Notes: a model not told the origin generated them from the letters alone. DNA of 64,000 nt from Allopusillimonas soli (GCF_004153445.1 NZ_SDQC01000002.1:744001-808000); one strand, 5' to 3'; shown: positions 10,222 through 19,658, numbered from the stretch's first letter. Made by a program: numbers and translations.

Positions 10222-10545
10222 TCACGCATCGGGCGCCGGCTCCATAATGCACTGAAGCGGATGCTGGCGAGCCTGCGCCATGCGGCGAACCATTTCCACG
10301 CGCGTGGCCGCAATATCGCGCGTGTAAACGCCGCATACGCCTCTGCCCTCATGATGCACTTTCAGCATGATGCGCGCTGCCTCATCCTCATTCTTGCCAA
10401 AAATCCGCTGAAGCACCACCACGACGAATTCCATGGGGGTGTAATCGTCGTTCAGCAGAACAACTTGATACATGGGCGGCGGAGCCACCTTGGCCGGCTC
10501 CCGGTCCAGGACGATTTCACGCTGGTTATCGAGCTGAGTTGCCAT
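10222..10545 (-). CDS. clpS: ClpS, N-end-rule adaptor for ClpA
   Basis: A 107-aa adaptor that binds N-degron substrates and docks on the ClpA N-domain. The core motif [17 protein letters not shown] carries the residues that bind the substrate amino terminus. The reading frame is open 14 codons further upstream, but the ATG at 10545 (MATQLDNQ) gives the expected family length and was chosen. It lies just upstream of clpA on the same strand. The 140-nt gap to clpA, with the AT-rich stretch 10090-10180, could hold a separate clpA promoter. Confidence 0.95.
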   Translation of the reverse strand: MATQLDNQREIVLDREPAKVAPPPMYQVVLLNDDYTPMEFVVVVLQRIFGKNEDEAARIMLKVHHEGRGVCGVYTRDIAATRVEMVRRMAQARQHPLQCIMEPAPDA

Positions 10546-10706
10546 ACAAAATACTAGTGGTTTCCATAGTTGACTGCACAGGGGCAAATGCGCATCATCG
10601 TGCTATTCTGGGTGTCTGGAAGTTGCACGCATGCCAGAATCCGAAGGCTAAAGGTAACCCTTGTAGTCAAGTTTCAATTTAACACTATAGTCGAGAGGCA
10701 GTTCGC

Positions 10707-10952
10707 ATGTCCGATTCAACCGCAACCTCCGCGCCCGAGGATACCCAGAAGCTGACCGGTACCGTCAAGTGGTTCAATGATGCCAAAGGGTTCGGCTTTA
10801 TCACCCCGGACAACGGGGGCGAAGACCTGTTCGCGCATTTCTCCTCCATCCAGATGAATGGCTTCAAGACCCTGAAAGAGGGCCAGAAAGTAGCGTTCGA
10901 AATCGCACAAGGCCCCAAGGGCAAACAAGCACTCAATATTACTGCTGCCTGA
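10707..10952 (+). CDS. Cold-shock domain protein (CspA family)
   Basis: An 81-aa single cold-shock domain preceded by a 14-residue polar extension. RNP1 (KGFGFITP) and RNP2 (DLFAHF) are both intact, so it should bind single-stranded RNA or DNA and act as an RNA chaperone. A GAGAGG Shine-Dalgarno lies 8 nt before the ATG. It is transcribed divergently from clpS. An intrinsic terminator at 11010-11037 follows, within the start of the next gene. Which csp paralogue it is cannot be told from sequence alone. Confidence 0.95.
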   Translation: MSDSTATSAPEDTQKLTGTVKWFNDAKGFGFITPDNGGEDLFAHFSSIQMNGFKTLKEGQKVAFEIAQGPKGKQALNITAA

Positions 10953-10988
10953 TCCATTATTTTCAGGAAGCTGCTGCGTTTAATAATA

Positions 10989-11522
10989 ATGTATAAAATC
11001 TACCGGTCTGCGGGGCTTTTCAGCCCTGCTTTTTTTTGCCCCTCGGGCTGGCGCGCGGCCGCACGTGCCGCGGTCTTTTCCGGCCTGCTCGCGGCGCCAA
11101 TATGGGCCTGCGCCCAAGCGCTGCTGCCCACGAGCACACTACAAATCAAGGGACAAGCGGTCGAGGCCGAGATCGCTGCCACGCCCGAGACCCGCAGCTA
11201 CGGACTCATGAATCGGCAGTCCCTGCCGGAAAACCATGGCATGCTGTTCGTGTTTGAGCAGCCCGACATCTATTGCTTCTGGATGAAGAACACGCTGCTG
11301 CCCCTGTCCATTGCATTCGTGGACGCACAAGGACGGATCGTGACGCTCGCCGACATGCAACCGCAGTCGCTGGATACCCATTGCCCCGCCGAACCTGTGC
11401 AGTACGCGCTGGAGATGCGGCAAGGCTGGTTTACGGCCCGTGGCATCCAGCCCGGCGAACAGGTAAAGGGATTGCCCCGGGCAGGTCAGCCCCGGGCAGG
11501 CCAACCCGGAGCGGTTAAGTAG
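10989..11522 (+). CDS. DUF192 family secreted protein
   Basis: A 177-aa protein. A long N-terminal signal-like segment (hydrophobic core AAVFSGLLAAPIWACAQA, about 28-44) precedes a DUF192 domain containing the family signatures RSYGLMNRQSLPENHGMLFVF and YCFWMKNTLLPLSIAFVD. The biochemical role of DUF192 is not established here. The C-terminus holds a tandem RAGQP repeat. No other ATG, GTG or TTG occurs in frame before the domain, so the start at 10989 is forced even though its Shine-Dalgarno is weak; this places the terminator of the upstream csp gene inside the signal-peptide codons. Confidence 0.85.
   Translation: MYKIYRSAGLFSPAFFCPSGWRAAARAAVFSGLLAAPIWACAQALLPTSTLQIKGQAVEAEIAATPETRSYGLMNRQSLPENHGMLFVFEQPDIYCFWMKNTLLPLSIAFVDAQGRIVTLADMQPQSLDTHCPAEPVQYALEMRQGWFTARGIQPGEQVKGLPRAGQPRAGQPGAVK
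11010..11037 (+). terminator. Intrinsic terminator of the cold-shock gene, inside the DUF192 reading frame
   Basis: Stem GCGGGGCT / AGCCCTGC (8 pairs, one G-U) with a TTTC loop, followed by eight T residues (11030-11037). It is 58 nt after the csp stop. It overlaps codons 8-17 of the DUF192 gene, so expression of that gene from the csp promoter would need read-through. Confidence 0.8.
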
Positions 11523-11644
11523 GCGACCGCAAGGCGGGGACGGTTATCCCCATCGCGCGGTTAGGCATGCGGAATGGGGCGCTGTGTTTCGCTGTCGGGA
11601 CATCGAGGCCATGAGTACGCCTTCGGCGCCGACCAGCCGCCTGC

Positions 11645-12850
11645 TCAGACTCTTTCCAGCACCACGGCGATCCCCTGCCCCACGCCTATGCACATCGTGC
11701 ACAGCGCGTAGCGCCCGCCCTGCGTGTGCAACTGATTCACCGCCGTAAGCGCCAGGCGCGCGCCGCTCGCGCCCAGGGGATGTCCCAGGGCAATCGCGCC
11801 GCCATTGGGGTTCACGCGCGGGTCGTCGTCCGCCACACCCAGCATGCGCAGCACGGCCAGCCCCTGGGCCGCAAAAGCTTCATTCAGCTCAATGACATCC
11901 ATCTGGTCTATGCCGAGCCCGGCCAACTCCAGTACCTTGCGGGACGCCGGCGCAGGCCCGATGCCCATGATGCGCGGCTCCACCCCCGCCGTTGCCATGG
12001 CGACAATACGCGCGCGCGGCGTCAGCCCATGCTTGCCCGCGGCCGCTTCCGAAGCCACCAGTAAAGCGCAGGCGCCGTCGTTGACACCCGAGGCGTTCCC
12101 GGCTGTCACGGTACCGTCCGCACGCACGATCGGCTTCAAGCGCGCCAGCGCTTCGAGCGAAGTGGCGCGAGGATGTTCATCCTTGTCGACGACCACTGGA
12201 TCGCCCTTGCGCTGCGGAATCACCACAGGCACGATTTCCCGTGCGAAGAAACCCGACGCCTGCCCCTGCGCCGTCTTGGTCTGGCTGGCCAATGCAAATG
12301 CGTCCTGGTCCTCGCGGCTGACCTTGAACTGGTCAGCCACATTTTCCGCCGTTTCAGGCATGGAATCGATGCCGTACTGGGCCTTCAGTTTGCGGTTGAC
12401 AAAACGCCAGCCTATGGTGGTATCGAAGATCTCAGCACTACGCGAAAAAGCGGTTTCGCCCTTGCCAATGACAAAAGGAGCCCGCGACATGCTTTCGACC
12501 CCGCCGGCCAGGATGAAGCTCGCGTCGCCCGCTCGGATCGCCCGCGCGGCCGAGCCCACGGCATCAAGACCCGAGCCGCAGAGGCGATTGATGGTCGCAC
12601 CGGCGACCTCGACGGGCAAGCCGGCCAGCAGGGTGGCCATATGGGCCACATTGCGGTTGTCCTCGCCAGCCTGGTTGGCACATCCCAACAAAGCATCGTC
12701 CAGCGCCGCCCAGTCCGCGCCGGCATTGCGCTCCATCAGGGCCTTGATCGGCGTGGCGGCCAGATCGTCTGTGCGAACCGGGGACAGTGCGCCGCCGTAG
12801 CGGCCAAAAGGCGTGCGAACAGCGTCGCAGATGAAGGCTTGTGTGCTCAT
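11645..12850 (-). CDS. pcaF: Acetyl-CoA acyltransferase, 3-oxoadipyl-CoA thiolase type (PcaF-like)
   Basis: A 401-aa thiolase that in the beta-ketoadipate pathway cleaves 3-oxoadipyl-CoA to succinyl-CoA and acetyl-CoA. The nucleophilic Cys91 is in NRLCGSGLDA, the active-site His in GHPLGASGAR (about 357) and the second Cys387 in CTMCIGVGQG. The N-terminus FICDAVRTPFGRYGGALSPVRTDDLA and the GCANQAGEDNRNVAHMA segment resemble PcaF more than acetoacetyl-CoA thiolases. No other pca genes flank it, so substrate specificity is inferred and it could serve phenylacetate or general beta-oxidation (PaaJ/FadA-like). Confidence 0.8.
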   Translation of the reverse strand: MSTQAFICDAVRTPFGRYGGALSPVRTDDLAATPIKALMERNAGADWAALDDALLGCANQAGEDNRNVAHMATLLAGLPVEVAGATINRLCGSGLDAVGSAARAIRAGDASFILAGGVESMSRAPFVIGKGETAFSRSAEIFDTTIGWRFVNRKLKAQYGIDSMPETAENVADQFKVSREDQDAFALASQTKTAQGQASGFFAREIVPVVIPQRKGDPVVVDKDEHPRATSLEALARLKPIVRADGTVTAGNASGVNDGACALLVASEAAAGKHGLTPRARIVAMATAGVEPRIMGIGPAPASRKVLELAGLGIDQMDVIELNEAFAAQGLAVLRMLGVADDDPRVNPNGGAIALGHPLGASGARLALTAVNQLHTQGGRYALCTMCIGVGQGIAVVLERV

Positions 12851-12918
12851 GGAAGAACCCGTTGTGAGATTGACGAAGGATAGTGAGCCATATTAGCGAC
12901 GGCCGATCCTCATGCAAA

Positions 12919-12994
12919 CGCCCACAGCGCGGAATGTCCACGCTGTGGGCGTCCCCGCCGGCCCCGAAGGCCGACACCCGGCCTTCGGGGCCGG
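12919..12994 (-). terminator. Tandem strong hairpins downstream of sodB
   Basis: Two perfect hairpins follow the sodB stop on the minus strand: a 15-bp stem at 12958-12994 (CCGGCCCCGAAGGCC, 7-nt loop) and an 11-bp stem at 12919-12951 (CGCCCACAGCG, 11-nt loop). Neither has a long U-run, although GTTTG follows the second. Together they should stop transcription before pcaF or protect the sodB 3' end. Confidence 0.65.
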
Positions 12995-13006
12995 GCTTTG
13001 GAACCA

Positions 13007-13585
13007 TCAGCCCAGGTTGCTGGCGGCGAATTCCCAGTTCACCAGCTTCCAGAAGCTTTCAAGATATTTTGGCCGCGCATTGCGGTAATCGATGTAATAC
13101 GCGTGCTCCCAGACGTCGCAGGTGAGCAGGGGCACGTCATCGCCAGTGATGGGTGTCTGGGCATTGCTGGTATTGACAATGTCCAGCGAGCCGTCGGCCT
13201 TCTTGACCAGCCACGTCCATCCGGAACCGAAGTTACCGGCAGCGGATGTATTGAATGCTTCGATGAAGGCATCGACGCTACCCCATTTGGCATTGATCGC
13301 CTCGAGCAGCTTGCCGGTTGGTTGTCCGCCCCCATTGGGCGACATACAGCTCCAGTAGAAGGTATGGTTCCAGACTTGGGCTGCGTTGTTGAACACGCCA
13401 CCCGAGGCCTTCTTGATGATTTCCTCAAGCGAGGCGGAAGCGAACTCGGTACCTTCGATCTGCTTGTTCAGATTGGTAACGTATGCCTGATGGTGCTTGC
13501 CATAGTGGTACTCAAGTGTTTCCTTGGAAATAGTGGGCGCCAAAGCGTCCATTGCATACGGAAGTGGGGGAAGCGTAAAAGCCAT
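13007..13585 (-). CDS. sodB: Iron superoxide dismutase
   Basis: A 192-aa cytoplasmic superoxide dismutase. The four metal ligands are in place: His27 (HYGKHHQAY), His74 (WNHTFYW), Asp157 and His161 ([11 protein letters not shown]). The [20 protein letters not shown] segment is of the Fe type rather than Mn. Length equals that of E. coli SodB. It starts 115 nt after xseA on the same strand and ends just before a pair of strong hairpins, so it may be transcribed both alone and with xseA. Confidence 0.96.
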   Translation of the reverse strand: MAFTLPPLPYAMDALAPTISKETLEYHYGKHHQAYVTNLNKQIEGTEFASASLEEIIKKASGGVFNNAAQVWNHTFYWSCMSPNGGGQPTGKLLEAINAKWGSVDAFIEAFNTSAAGNFGSGWTWLVKKADGSLDIVNTSNAQTPITGDDVPLLTCDVWEHAYYIDYRNARPKYLESFWKLVNWEFAASNLG

Positions 13586-13700
13586 GATTCAATTCCTTCA
13601 AAAAAAGCCGTTTCAAGGTACCGAAGAAATGCAGCAGGCGGAGCGGCGCATACCCTCCGCCGGCAACCGGTGCATAACACGGACGCAGACACCCGGCCGC

Positions 13701-15077
13701 TCACAGCAGACCATGCGCTTGCAGCACACGCACCTGCAGCTCGCCCTGGCCCAGTTCCACACCGAGTTGATCGCCGACTTTTAAGTCTAACGCATTTTTG
13801 ACAATCTTCCCGTTCGCCTGACGCACGATGGCATAGCCACGGTCAAGCACTGTGTGCGGGTCGAGCGCGCGCAGCGTCTGCAGCTCTGCGGCAAGACGAT
13901 GGCGGCGGCGTTCAAGCAGCCTTTCAGCGCTTGCCGCCATATCCCTGCGCAAACGAGCCAGCCGGTCGCGACGGATCTGCATATCGGGTCCGGCCATGGC
14001 CAGGCGCGCCTGGATGGCTTGCAAGCGCTGTGCCCGCGCCTGCGCAGGCTGGCCGGCGGCGCGTGCCAACCGCTGCGTCAGCGCGGCTAGTCTGTCGCCC
14101 TGCTGGCGCAAACGTTCCTGGGGCGAAACCAGCATGGCGACCGCCCTGTCCAGCCGCATGGCGGCGTGCTCGAGAAAACGCGATTGGCGCGATGTTAGGG
14201 CGCGCACCAGCGCTTGCAACTGGTCTGTGCATGATGACAAGCTGCGGCAGCACAGTTCGGCAGCCGCGGTAGGTGTGGGCGCGCGCACATCCGCCACGAA
14301 ATCGGCGATGGTGAAGTCGGTCTCGTGACCCACCCCGCTGATGACAGGAATCGGGCTGGCGGCCACCATGCGCGCCAGGGTTTCGTCGTTGAAGCTCCAT
14401 AGATCCTCCAGACTGCCTCCGCCGCGCACCAGCAGCAGCGTGTCGACCTCTTTGCGGTCGATCGCCCGGCCAAGCGCCTCGCAGAGCCGCCCCGCCGCGG
14501 CCATGCCCTGCACAGGCGCGGGATAAATGATGACACGCACATGCGGCGCCCTGCGGGCCAGCGCGGATAGCACGTCACGCAAAGCGGCGGCGGCCAGGGA
14601 GGTAATCACGCCCACCGCGCACGGCATGGACACCGGCGCACGTTTGCGCGAGGGCTCGAACAGGCCTTCGGCGGCAAGGCGCTCCTTGAGCGCAAGAAAC
14701 GCTTCGTGGAGATCGCCGCGACCGGCCCGGCGCATGGCCTCGACTTGCAGCTGATAATCGCCGCGCGGCTCGTACAGCGTCACCGTGGCCCGAAATTCAA
14801 ATTTCTCGCCTGCGCGCGGCACGAAGCCAACGGCCTGCGCCCTGCCCCGGAACATGACGGCGCGTACAGTGGCGCGCTCGTCCTTGATGGAAAAGTACCA
14901 ATGCCCCGATGCGGCCTGCGTGAAATTCGAAATCTCACCGCGCACCCACACGCGGCTGAACGCGCCCTGCAACAGTTCGCCCACACGGCGATTCAGTTGC
15001 CCGACCGACCAGATCTCCTGGCCTTCCCGGTCATCCCGGCCGGCCGTAAAACGGGGGAAATCATCCATATTCGCCAT
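13701..15077 (-). CDS. xseA: Exodeoxyribonuclease VII large subunit
   Basis: The large catalytic subunit (458 aa from the chosen ATG) that degrades single-stranded DNA in repair. It has an N-terminal OB fold (about 20-115, VWVRGEISNF...GHWYFSIKDERA), then the catalytic domain with PCAVGVITS, RGGGSLEDLWSFNDE and PVISGVGHETDFTIADFVAD, and a long coiled-coil region of arginine-rich heptads. A GTG at 15089 is also in frame, but GAAAGAG close upstream favours the ATG at 15077. The xseB small subunit is not in this window. Confidence 0.95.
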   Translation of the reverse strand: MANMDDFPRFTAGRDDREGQEIWSVGQLNRRVGELLQGAFSRVWVRGEISNFTQAASGHWYFSIKDERATVRAVMFRGRAQAVGFVPRAGEKFEFRATVTLYEPRGDYQLQVEAMRRAGRGDLHEAFLALKERLAAEGLFEPSRKRAPVSMPCAVGVITSLAAAALRDVLSALARRAPHVRVIIYPAPVQGMAAAGRLCEALGRAIDRKEVDTLLLVRGGGSLEDLWSFNDETLARMVAASPIPVISGVGHETDFTIADFVADVRAPTPTAAAELCCRSLSSCTDQLQALVRALTSRQSRFLEHAAMRLDRAVAMLVSPQERLRQQGDRLAALTQRLARAAGQPAQARAQRLQAIQARLAMAGPDMQIRRDRLARLRRDMAASAERLLERRRHRLAAELQTLRALDPHTVLDRGYAIVRQANGKIVKNALDLKVGDQLGVELGQGELQVRVLQAHGLL

Positions 15078-15279
15078 CACTCTTTCCACAGCGGATTCTT
15101 TCTTGTCAAATCAGTGAAATATCAATCCAATTCAGCCCAATGATTAAACCTTGCTTTAGATTTTCTCTGTAATAGATTGATTTTTATGAATTTTCTAAAA
15201 AGTTTCCATTTGAATGCAAATTAACCATTGAACCGCAAAGTCCCATGAATAGCGCACATCAGGGAAGTTCTGCACAGAA

Positions 15280-15302
15280 TTATCCACAGATTCTGTGGAT
15301 AC
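15280..15302. promoter_or_regulatory. 21-bp palindrome with DnaA boxes between xseA and exbB
   Basis: TATCCACAGA-T-TCTGTGGATA (15281-15301) is a perfect palindrome. Its left half includes TTATCCACA (15280-15288), an exact DnaA box, and its right half read on the minus strand gives GTATCCACA, one mismatch from the consensus. It lies in the 477-nt gene-free gap 15078-15554, which otherwise holds only AT-rich promoter-like sequence next to xseA. A smaller TTCTG-CA-CAGAA repeat is adjacent (15268-15279). Confidence 0.5.
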
Positions 15303-15554
15303 CCGACGGAAAGCCAGCATCGACGCCATTCGCGGTACCGACGACAAGGAATCGCCGGGTTCTTCAGCCCTTCGATCTGGCATCATTCGCATTCGCGCGG
15401 CTTCCATGTCACGACCACTTCCGCAACTGGCCCCGCCACGCCATACCGCCGCCTTTGACGCAACGCGGCACGCGCACCCCTGTAAAATGCCGCTGACAGA
15501 CATCGCACTGGCAGACATTGCAGCAACTCATTATCTTATCGCGGAGAAAACATC

Positions 15555-16163
15555 TTGTTGGATATCCTCGAAGCCGCCGGTTGGCCCATCTGGCTGCTGG
15601 TTGCCACCTCCGTGCTAACGCTCGCCCTCATTATCGAACGCTTGCTGTCGCTGCGCGCAAGCGTCGTCTTCCCCAAACGCCTTCCCAGCCAGGCGTTAGA
15701 CCTGCTGCGTCAAGGCAATATCAGCGGCGAGGCACTGATGCGTCTGTCTGACCAGGCACCATTGGGCCACGTCCTGGCCGAGATCCTGCTGTATCGGGAC
15801 GAAACCAACACCTATCGCATTGCCGCCGCGGAAGACGCCGGCAAGGACGTGGCCTACAGGCTGAACCGCTACCTGCCGGCCCTCTCCACGATCGCTGTCG
15901 TTGCCCCCCTGCTGGGACTGTTTGGCACGGTTGTCGGCATGATAGACATCTTCGCTTCGTACACGCCCGAGGGCGGCGATCCCGCTCAATTGGCCCGGGG
16001 CATTTCAATTGCACTCTACAACACGGGTTTTGGCATCATCATCGCCGTGCCTGCACTGGTGTTTCATCGCTACTTTCGTTCGCGCGTGGAAGAATACCTG
16101 CACCGCATGGAGCGCGAGGCCAGCGCACTGAATCGCATCATCAACCGGGGAGGCCCACGATGA
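15555..16163 (+). CDS. exbB: ExbB/TolQ/MotA-type proton channel protein
   Basis: A 202-aa inner-membrane protein with three transmembrane helices: near the N-terminus (WPIWLLVATSVLTLALII), and two further on (LPALSTIAVVAPLLGLFGTVVGMIDIF and GISIALYNTGFGIIIAVPALVFH). With ExbD it forms a proton-driven stator that energises TonB or a similar partner. The start is TTG (15555 or 15558), supported by a GGAG eight bases upstream; no ATG fits. Its TGA overlaps the exbD ATG (ATGA). It heads a lipid A/KDO synthesis run, an arrangement common in Burkholderiales. Confidence 0.92.
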   Translation: MLDILEAAGWPIWLLVATSVLTLALIIERLLSLRASVVFPKRLPSQALDLLRQGNISGEALMRLSDQAPLGHVLAEILLYRDETNTYRIAAAEDAGKDVAYRLNRYLPALSTIAVVAPLLGLFGTVVGMIDIFASYTPEGGDPAQLARGISIALYNTGFGIIIAVPALVFHRYFRSRVEEYLHRMEREASALNRIINRGGPR

Positions 16164-16570
16164 ATTTCCGGCGCCACCCATACAATGACGAGCCGGAGAT
16201 CAACTTGATTCCGCTTATCGATGTATTGCTGGTCATTCTCATCTTTCTCGCCGCCACCACCTCCTTCACCCGCTACCAGCAGTTGAGACTGGACCTGCCG
16301 CAGGCGCGCGGCGATGCGCCGCAACGCCATACGCTCGACCTCGCCATCAGCCAGGAAGGCATGTATGCGCTGGACGGCCAGTTGCTGGACGGCGCCAGCA
16401 TACAGGCCATGGCCGAGGCGCTGCGCACGGCGCGCCAGGCGCGCGGGCTGGATATACTGGTCATCGAGGCAGACGGTCAGGCTCCGCATGCCTCGGTGAT
16501 CCGGGCCATGGAGGCGGCGCGCATGGCCGGCATCGGGCGCGTGAACTTCGCTACGCGCAGTCCCGAGTAA
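16160..16570 (+). CDS. exbD: ExbD/TolR biopolymer transport protein
   Basis: A 136-aa protein with one N-terminal transmembrane helix (INLIPLIDVLLVILIFLAATTSF) containing the conserved proton-path Asp21, followed by a periplasmic domain with the ALDGQ element. It works as the ExbB partner and overlaps exbB by 4 nt. No tonB is adjacent, so whether the pair serves TonB or another envelope task is open. lpxK begins 103 nt downstream on the same strand. Confidence 0.92.
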   Translation: MNFRRHPYNDEPEINLIPLIDVLLVILIFLAATTSFTRYQQLRLDLPQARGDAPQRHTLDLAISQEGMYALDGQLLDGASIQAMAEALRTARQARGLDILVIEADGQAPHASVIRAMEAARMAGIGRVNFATRSPE

Positions 16571-16673
16571 TGACGACGTCCACGCCCGCCACAGCGTCTC
16601 GGCGCAGCCCGCCACCCCGTTTTGTGGAGCGAGCGAGGCGATGGACCGCCGCCGGCAGGAAGGAGCGGCGTAT

Positions 16674-17759
16674 ATGAACGGTGTGATCGAGCGTCTGCAT
16701 ACCAGTCTGCAATCCGCATGGCAGCACAAGGGCATGCTGTCCAACCTGCTGTACCCCCTGTCGCTGATTTCCCGCGCCGTTGCCGAATACCGGCGGGTGC
16801 GCATCTCCCGTGACCCGGGCCGAGTGTGCATCGGCCCCGTGCCAGTAATCGTGGTCGGCAATATCTATGTGGGCGGCACGGGCAAGACGCCCGTCGTCAT
16901 AGCGCTCGCGCAATCCCTGCGGCGTCAGGGCTGGCGGCCCGGCATTATCAGCCGCGGCTACGGCGTGCGCGTCGGCACCCATCCACGCTGCGGCCAGGGC
17001 AGCCTCGACGCCGCCCGTTTCGGCGATGAGCCGGCGCTCATTGCCGCAGCCACGGGCGCGCCGGTTTCGGTGCATCCCCGGCGCTGCCTGGCCCTGGGCG
17101 CAATGATCGCGCATTATCCTGCCGTGAATGTCGTCATTGCGGACGACGGCTTGCAGCACCATGCACTGGGTCGCCATGTCGAGATTCTGGTTCAGGATGC
17201 GCGGGGCACCGGCAACGGGCGCATGCTGCCGGCAGGTCCGCTGCGCGAGCCGCCAGACAGGATTGCTTCGGTCGATCTCGTCGTGACCAACCTGGGGCCC
17301 GCCGACACACCGCCGACCATGCCTGTCGAGCCGGCGCAGATGGTCGTCATGCGGCTGACTCCCGCAAGCGCCGAACATCTGGTATCGGGCACGACAATGC
17401 CCTGGGACGCCTGGCTGGCCAAGCATGGGTGTGCGCCTGCGGCCGCAGTCGCGGCCATCGGCAATCCTGCCCGCTATTTTTCCATGCTGCGCGAATCGGG
17501 TGTCACGCTCTCCGAATGCATCGCGTTGCCGGACCACGACGACTATGCCCAGCCCCCCTTCAGCCAGATTGATGCCGAATGCATACTCATCACGGCCAAG
17601 GACGCCGTGAAATGCAGGAAGGTGCGCGACGACCGCCTCTGGGTGGTGCATGCCGCCCCCCGGTTTTCCGACCCTGCATGGACCCGCCGCATCGACGAGC
17701 GACTTCGCGCCCTGCCCCGCAGTGGAGCAGCAATGGCCGCAAGCCCGCCCAGGGATTAA
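16674..17759 (+). CDS. lpxK: Tetraacyldisaccharide 4'-kinase (lipid A biosynthesis)
   Basis: A 361-aa membrane-associated kinase that phosphorylates the 4' position of the lipid A disaccharide precursor to give lipid IVA. The P-loop is GGTGKTP at 67-73, preceded by [11 protein letters not shown], and DDGLQHHAL is a conserved family motif. An in-frame ATG lies 11 codons upstream (16641), but an AGGAG Shine-Dalgarno eight bases before 16674 makes this the better start. It is followed by Trm112, kdsB and adk on the same strand. No msbA is visible here. Confidence 0.95.
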   Translation: MNGVIERLHTSLQSAWQHKGMLSNLLYPLSLISRAVAEYRRVRISRDPGRVCIGPVPVIVVGNIYVGGTGKTPVVIALAQSLRRQGWRPGIISRGYGVRVGTHPRCGQGSLDAARFGDEPALIAAATGAPVSVHPRRCLALGAMIAHYPAVNVVIADDGLQHHALGRHVEILVQDARGTGNGRMLPAGPLREPPDRIASVDLVVTNLGPADTPPTMPVEPAQMVVMRLTPASAEHLVSGTTMPWDAWLAKHGCAPAAAVAAIGNPARYFSMLRESGVTLSECIALPDHDDYAQPPFSQIDAECILITAKDAVKCRKVRDDRLWVVHAAPRFSDPAWTRRIDERLRALPRSGAAMAASPPRD

Positions 17760-17793
17760 ACTCTCCTTTTGCCTCTTCGTTCTGGAATCGCCC

Positions 17794-18060
17794 ATGGAAT
17801 CCCGTCTGCTTCAAATCCTGGTCTGCCCGCTCTGCAAGGGCCCGCTGCGCGTGGACCGCGGCAGGCAGGAACTGGTGTGTGGCGCCGACAAGCTGGCGTT
17901 TCCCATACGAGACGGCATTCCCGTCATGCTGGAAAGCGAAGCCCGCAAACTGACCGCCAGTCGCCCCCCAGACGGCTCCCCAGGCCAGGCCGATGCCTGG
18001 GGTGCGGCACCGGGCTCATCCTCCGAATCGGAGAACAGCGGCACGGAAGACCGGCAATGA
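17794..18060 (+). CDS. Trm112 family zinc-ribbon protein (YcaR-like)
   Basis: An 88-aa protein. The first 60 residues match the bacterial Trm112/YcaR family ([18 protein letters not shown], then [20 protein letters not shown]), which sits next to kdsB or lpxK in many proteobacteria. The hydrophilic tail of about 28 residues (SPGQADAWG...SGTEDRQ) is longer than in E. coli YcaR. The molecular role is not known for certain; eukaryotic Trm112 activates methyltransferases. Its stop overlaps the kdsB start (ATGA), so the two are translationally coupled. Confidence 0.88.
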   Translation: MESRLLQILVCPLCKGPLRVDRGRQELVCGADKLAFPIRDGIPVMLESEARKLTASRPPDGSPGQADAWGAAPGSSSESENSGTEDRQ

Positions 18061-18821
18061 GCTTCATTGCCATAGTGCCCGCCAGGGCAGCTTCCTCGCG
18101 CCTGCCCGACAAGCCGCTCCTGGACATCGGAGGTCTGCCCATGGTGGTTCGCACCGCACGCCAGGCTGCGCGCTCCCGTGCGGAGCGTGTCATTGTGGCC
18201 ACCGACGATGCGCGCGTACAGGCAGCAGCCCGAGAACATGGCATCGAGGCGGTGCTCACGCGCGGCGACCATCCCACTGGTACCGACAGGCTGGCCGAAG
18301 TCTGCCAGCAACTGACGCTGGCGCCCGATCGCATCGTGGTCAACGTGCAGGGCGACGAGCCGCTAATCGAGCCTGGATACATCGACAAAGTAGCCGCTGC
18401 GCTCGAAAAAGACGCGAGCGCAGCCATTGCAACCTGCGCCGCGCCTATTTCCCGGCAAGACACGCTTTTCAATCCCAACGCCGTCAAAGTCGTGTGCACG
18501 GCCGACCGGCGCGCCCTGTATTTCTCTCGCGCACCCATCCCGTGGGCGCGCGATGCCCTGGCTGGCGGCGCGCACGTCCTGGCACCAGGCCTGCCAGCCT
18601 TGCATCATATTGGCCTATACGCTTATCGGGCGGCGTTCCTGCTAGGCTTTCCCTCGCTGCCCGTAGGGCCGCTGGAAACCTTCGAGTGCCTGGAACAGCT
18701 CAGAGCGCTGGAAAACGGCCACGCCATCACTGTTCAGCAGGTGGACGCACTGCCTGCACCGGGCGTGGACACCCCTGAAGACCTGGCGCATATACGCGCG
18801 CTCTTTGCAAATCGGTTATAA
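18057..18821 (+). CDS. kdsB: 3-deoxy-manno-octulosonate cytidylyltransferase
   Basis: A 254-aa enzyme activating KDO with CTP to CMP-KDO for lipopolysaccharide inner-core synthesis. The N-terminal nucleotide-binding motif [21 protein letters not shown] is diagnostic, and [21 protein letters not shown] and HHIGLYAYR follow in the family order. The ATG overlaps the upstream Trm112 stop. It belongs functionally with lpxK, as both act on lipid A-KDO assembly. adk starts 137 nt downstream with its own probable promoter, where an AAAACATGTTTT palindrome is seen at 18831-18842. Confidence 0.96.
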   Translation: MSFIAIVPARAASSRLPDKPLLDIGGLPMVVRTARQAARSRAERVIVATDDARVQAAAREHGIEAVLTRGDHPTGTDRLAEVCQQLTLAPDRIVVNVQGDEPLIEPGYIDKVAAALEKDASAAIATCAAPISRQDTLFNPNAVKVVCTADRRALYFSRAPIPWARDALAGGAHVLAPGLPALHHIGLYAYRAAFLLGFPSLPVGPLETFECLEQLRALENGHAITVQQVDALPAPGVDTPEDLAHIRALFANRL

Positions 18822-18958
18822 AAACATGTTTTGCCCGAAATTCGCATGCTTGGCCCTGATTCCGCACGCCCATGCGTGCCTAGCGGGCCAAGCAGATCAT
18901 GCTGCATTGCGGCATAATCCATAACTTAAAAAAACGACACACTCCTGGAGAAGAAAAC

Positions 18959-19615
18959 ATGCGACTGATATTGCTCGGTCCTCCCGGCGCTGGCAAGGGA
19001 ACCCAGGCTGCCTACATTACGCAAAAATATGGCATCCCGCAGATTTCCACCGGCGACATGCTGCGCGCAGCGGTCAAGGCAGGCACGCCGCTGGGTCTGG
19101 AAGCCAAGAAAATCATGGATACGGGAGGCCTGGTATCCGACGATCTCATCATCGGTCTGGTCAGAGACCGTCTTGCCCAGCCCGACTGCAGTCAAGGCTA
19201 CCTGTTCGACGGCTTCCCTCGCACCATTCCCCAGGCTGATGCCCTGAAACACGCAGGCATCCCCTTGGACTACGTCGTGGAAATCGTGGTGCCGGAGGAA
19301 AACATCATCGATCGGATGAGCGGCCGGCGCGTACATCCGGCCAGCGGGCGCACCTATCATGTCACGTTCAACCCGCCTCAAGCCGCCGGCGTCGACGACA
19401 TCACCGGCGAGCCGCTGGTCCAGCGCGACGACGACCGGGAGGAAACCGTGCGCAAGCGGCTGGCGGTGTACCGCGAGCAAACACGACCGCTGGTCGACTA
19501 TTACTCGCAATGGGCCGCGTCGGGCGACAAAGATGCGCCCGCCTATCGCCAGCTTTCCGGGTTGGGCACGGTGGACGAAATCCGCGAGCGCATATTCGAG
19601 GCCCTGCAGCGCTGA
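18959..19615 (+). CDS. adk: Adenylate kinase
   Basis: A 218-aa cytosolic enzyme interconverting ATP + AMP and 2 ADP. The P-loop GPPGAGKGT is at 8-16, the AMP-binding [10 protein letters not shown] follows, and [14 protein letters not shown] is conserved. The LID domain ([19 protein letters not shown]) lacks the four zinc cysteines, so it is the long, zinc-free form. The ATG is preceded by a TGGAGAAG Shine-Dalgarno. The reading frame is open 20 codons upstream but that extension has no adenylate kinase similarity. Confidence 0.98.
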   Translation: MRLILLGPPGAGKGTQAAYITQKYGIPQISTGDMLRAAVKAGTPLGLEAKKIMDTGGLVSDDLIIGLVRDRLAQPDCSQGYLFDGFPRTIPQADALKHAGIPLDYVVEIVVPEENIIDRMSGRRVHPASGRTYHVTFNPPQAAGVDDITGEPLVQRDDDREETVRKRLAVYREQTRPLVDYYSQWAASGDKDAPAYRQLSGLGTVDEIRERIFEALQR

Positions 19616-19658
19616 TTCGCGCCAGAATCTGCCACACACTCAAAGGACAGAGACAGAC

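Noticed and set aside
15529-15554. Fur-box-like ATTATCTTATC just before exbB
   Set aside because: Only part of the 19-bp Fur consensus is matched and no second half-site is present; iron control is not supported by the sequence.
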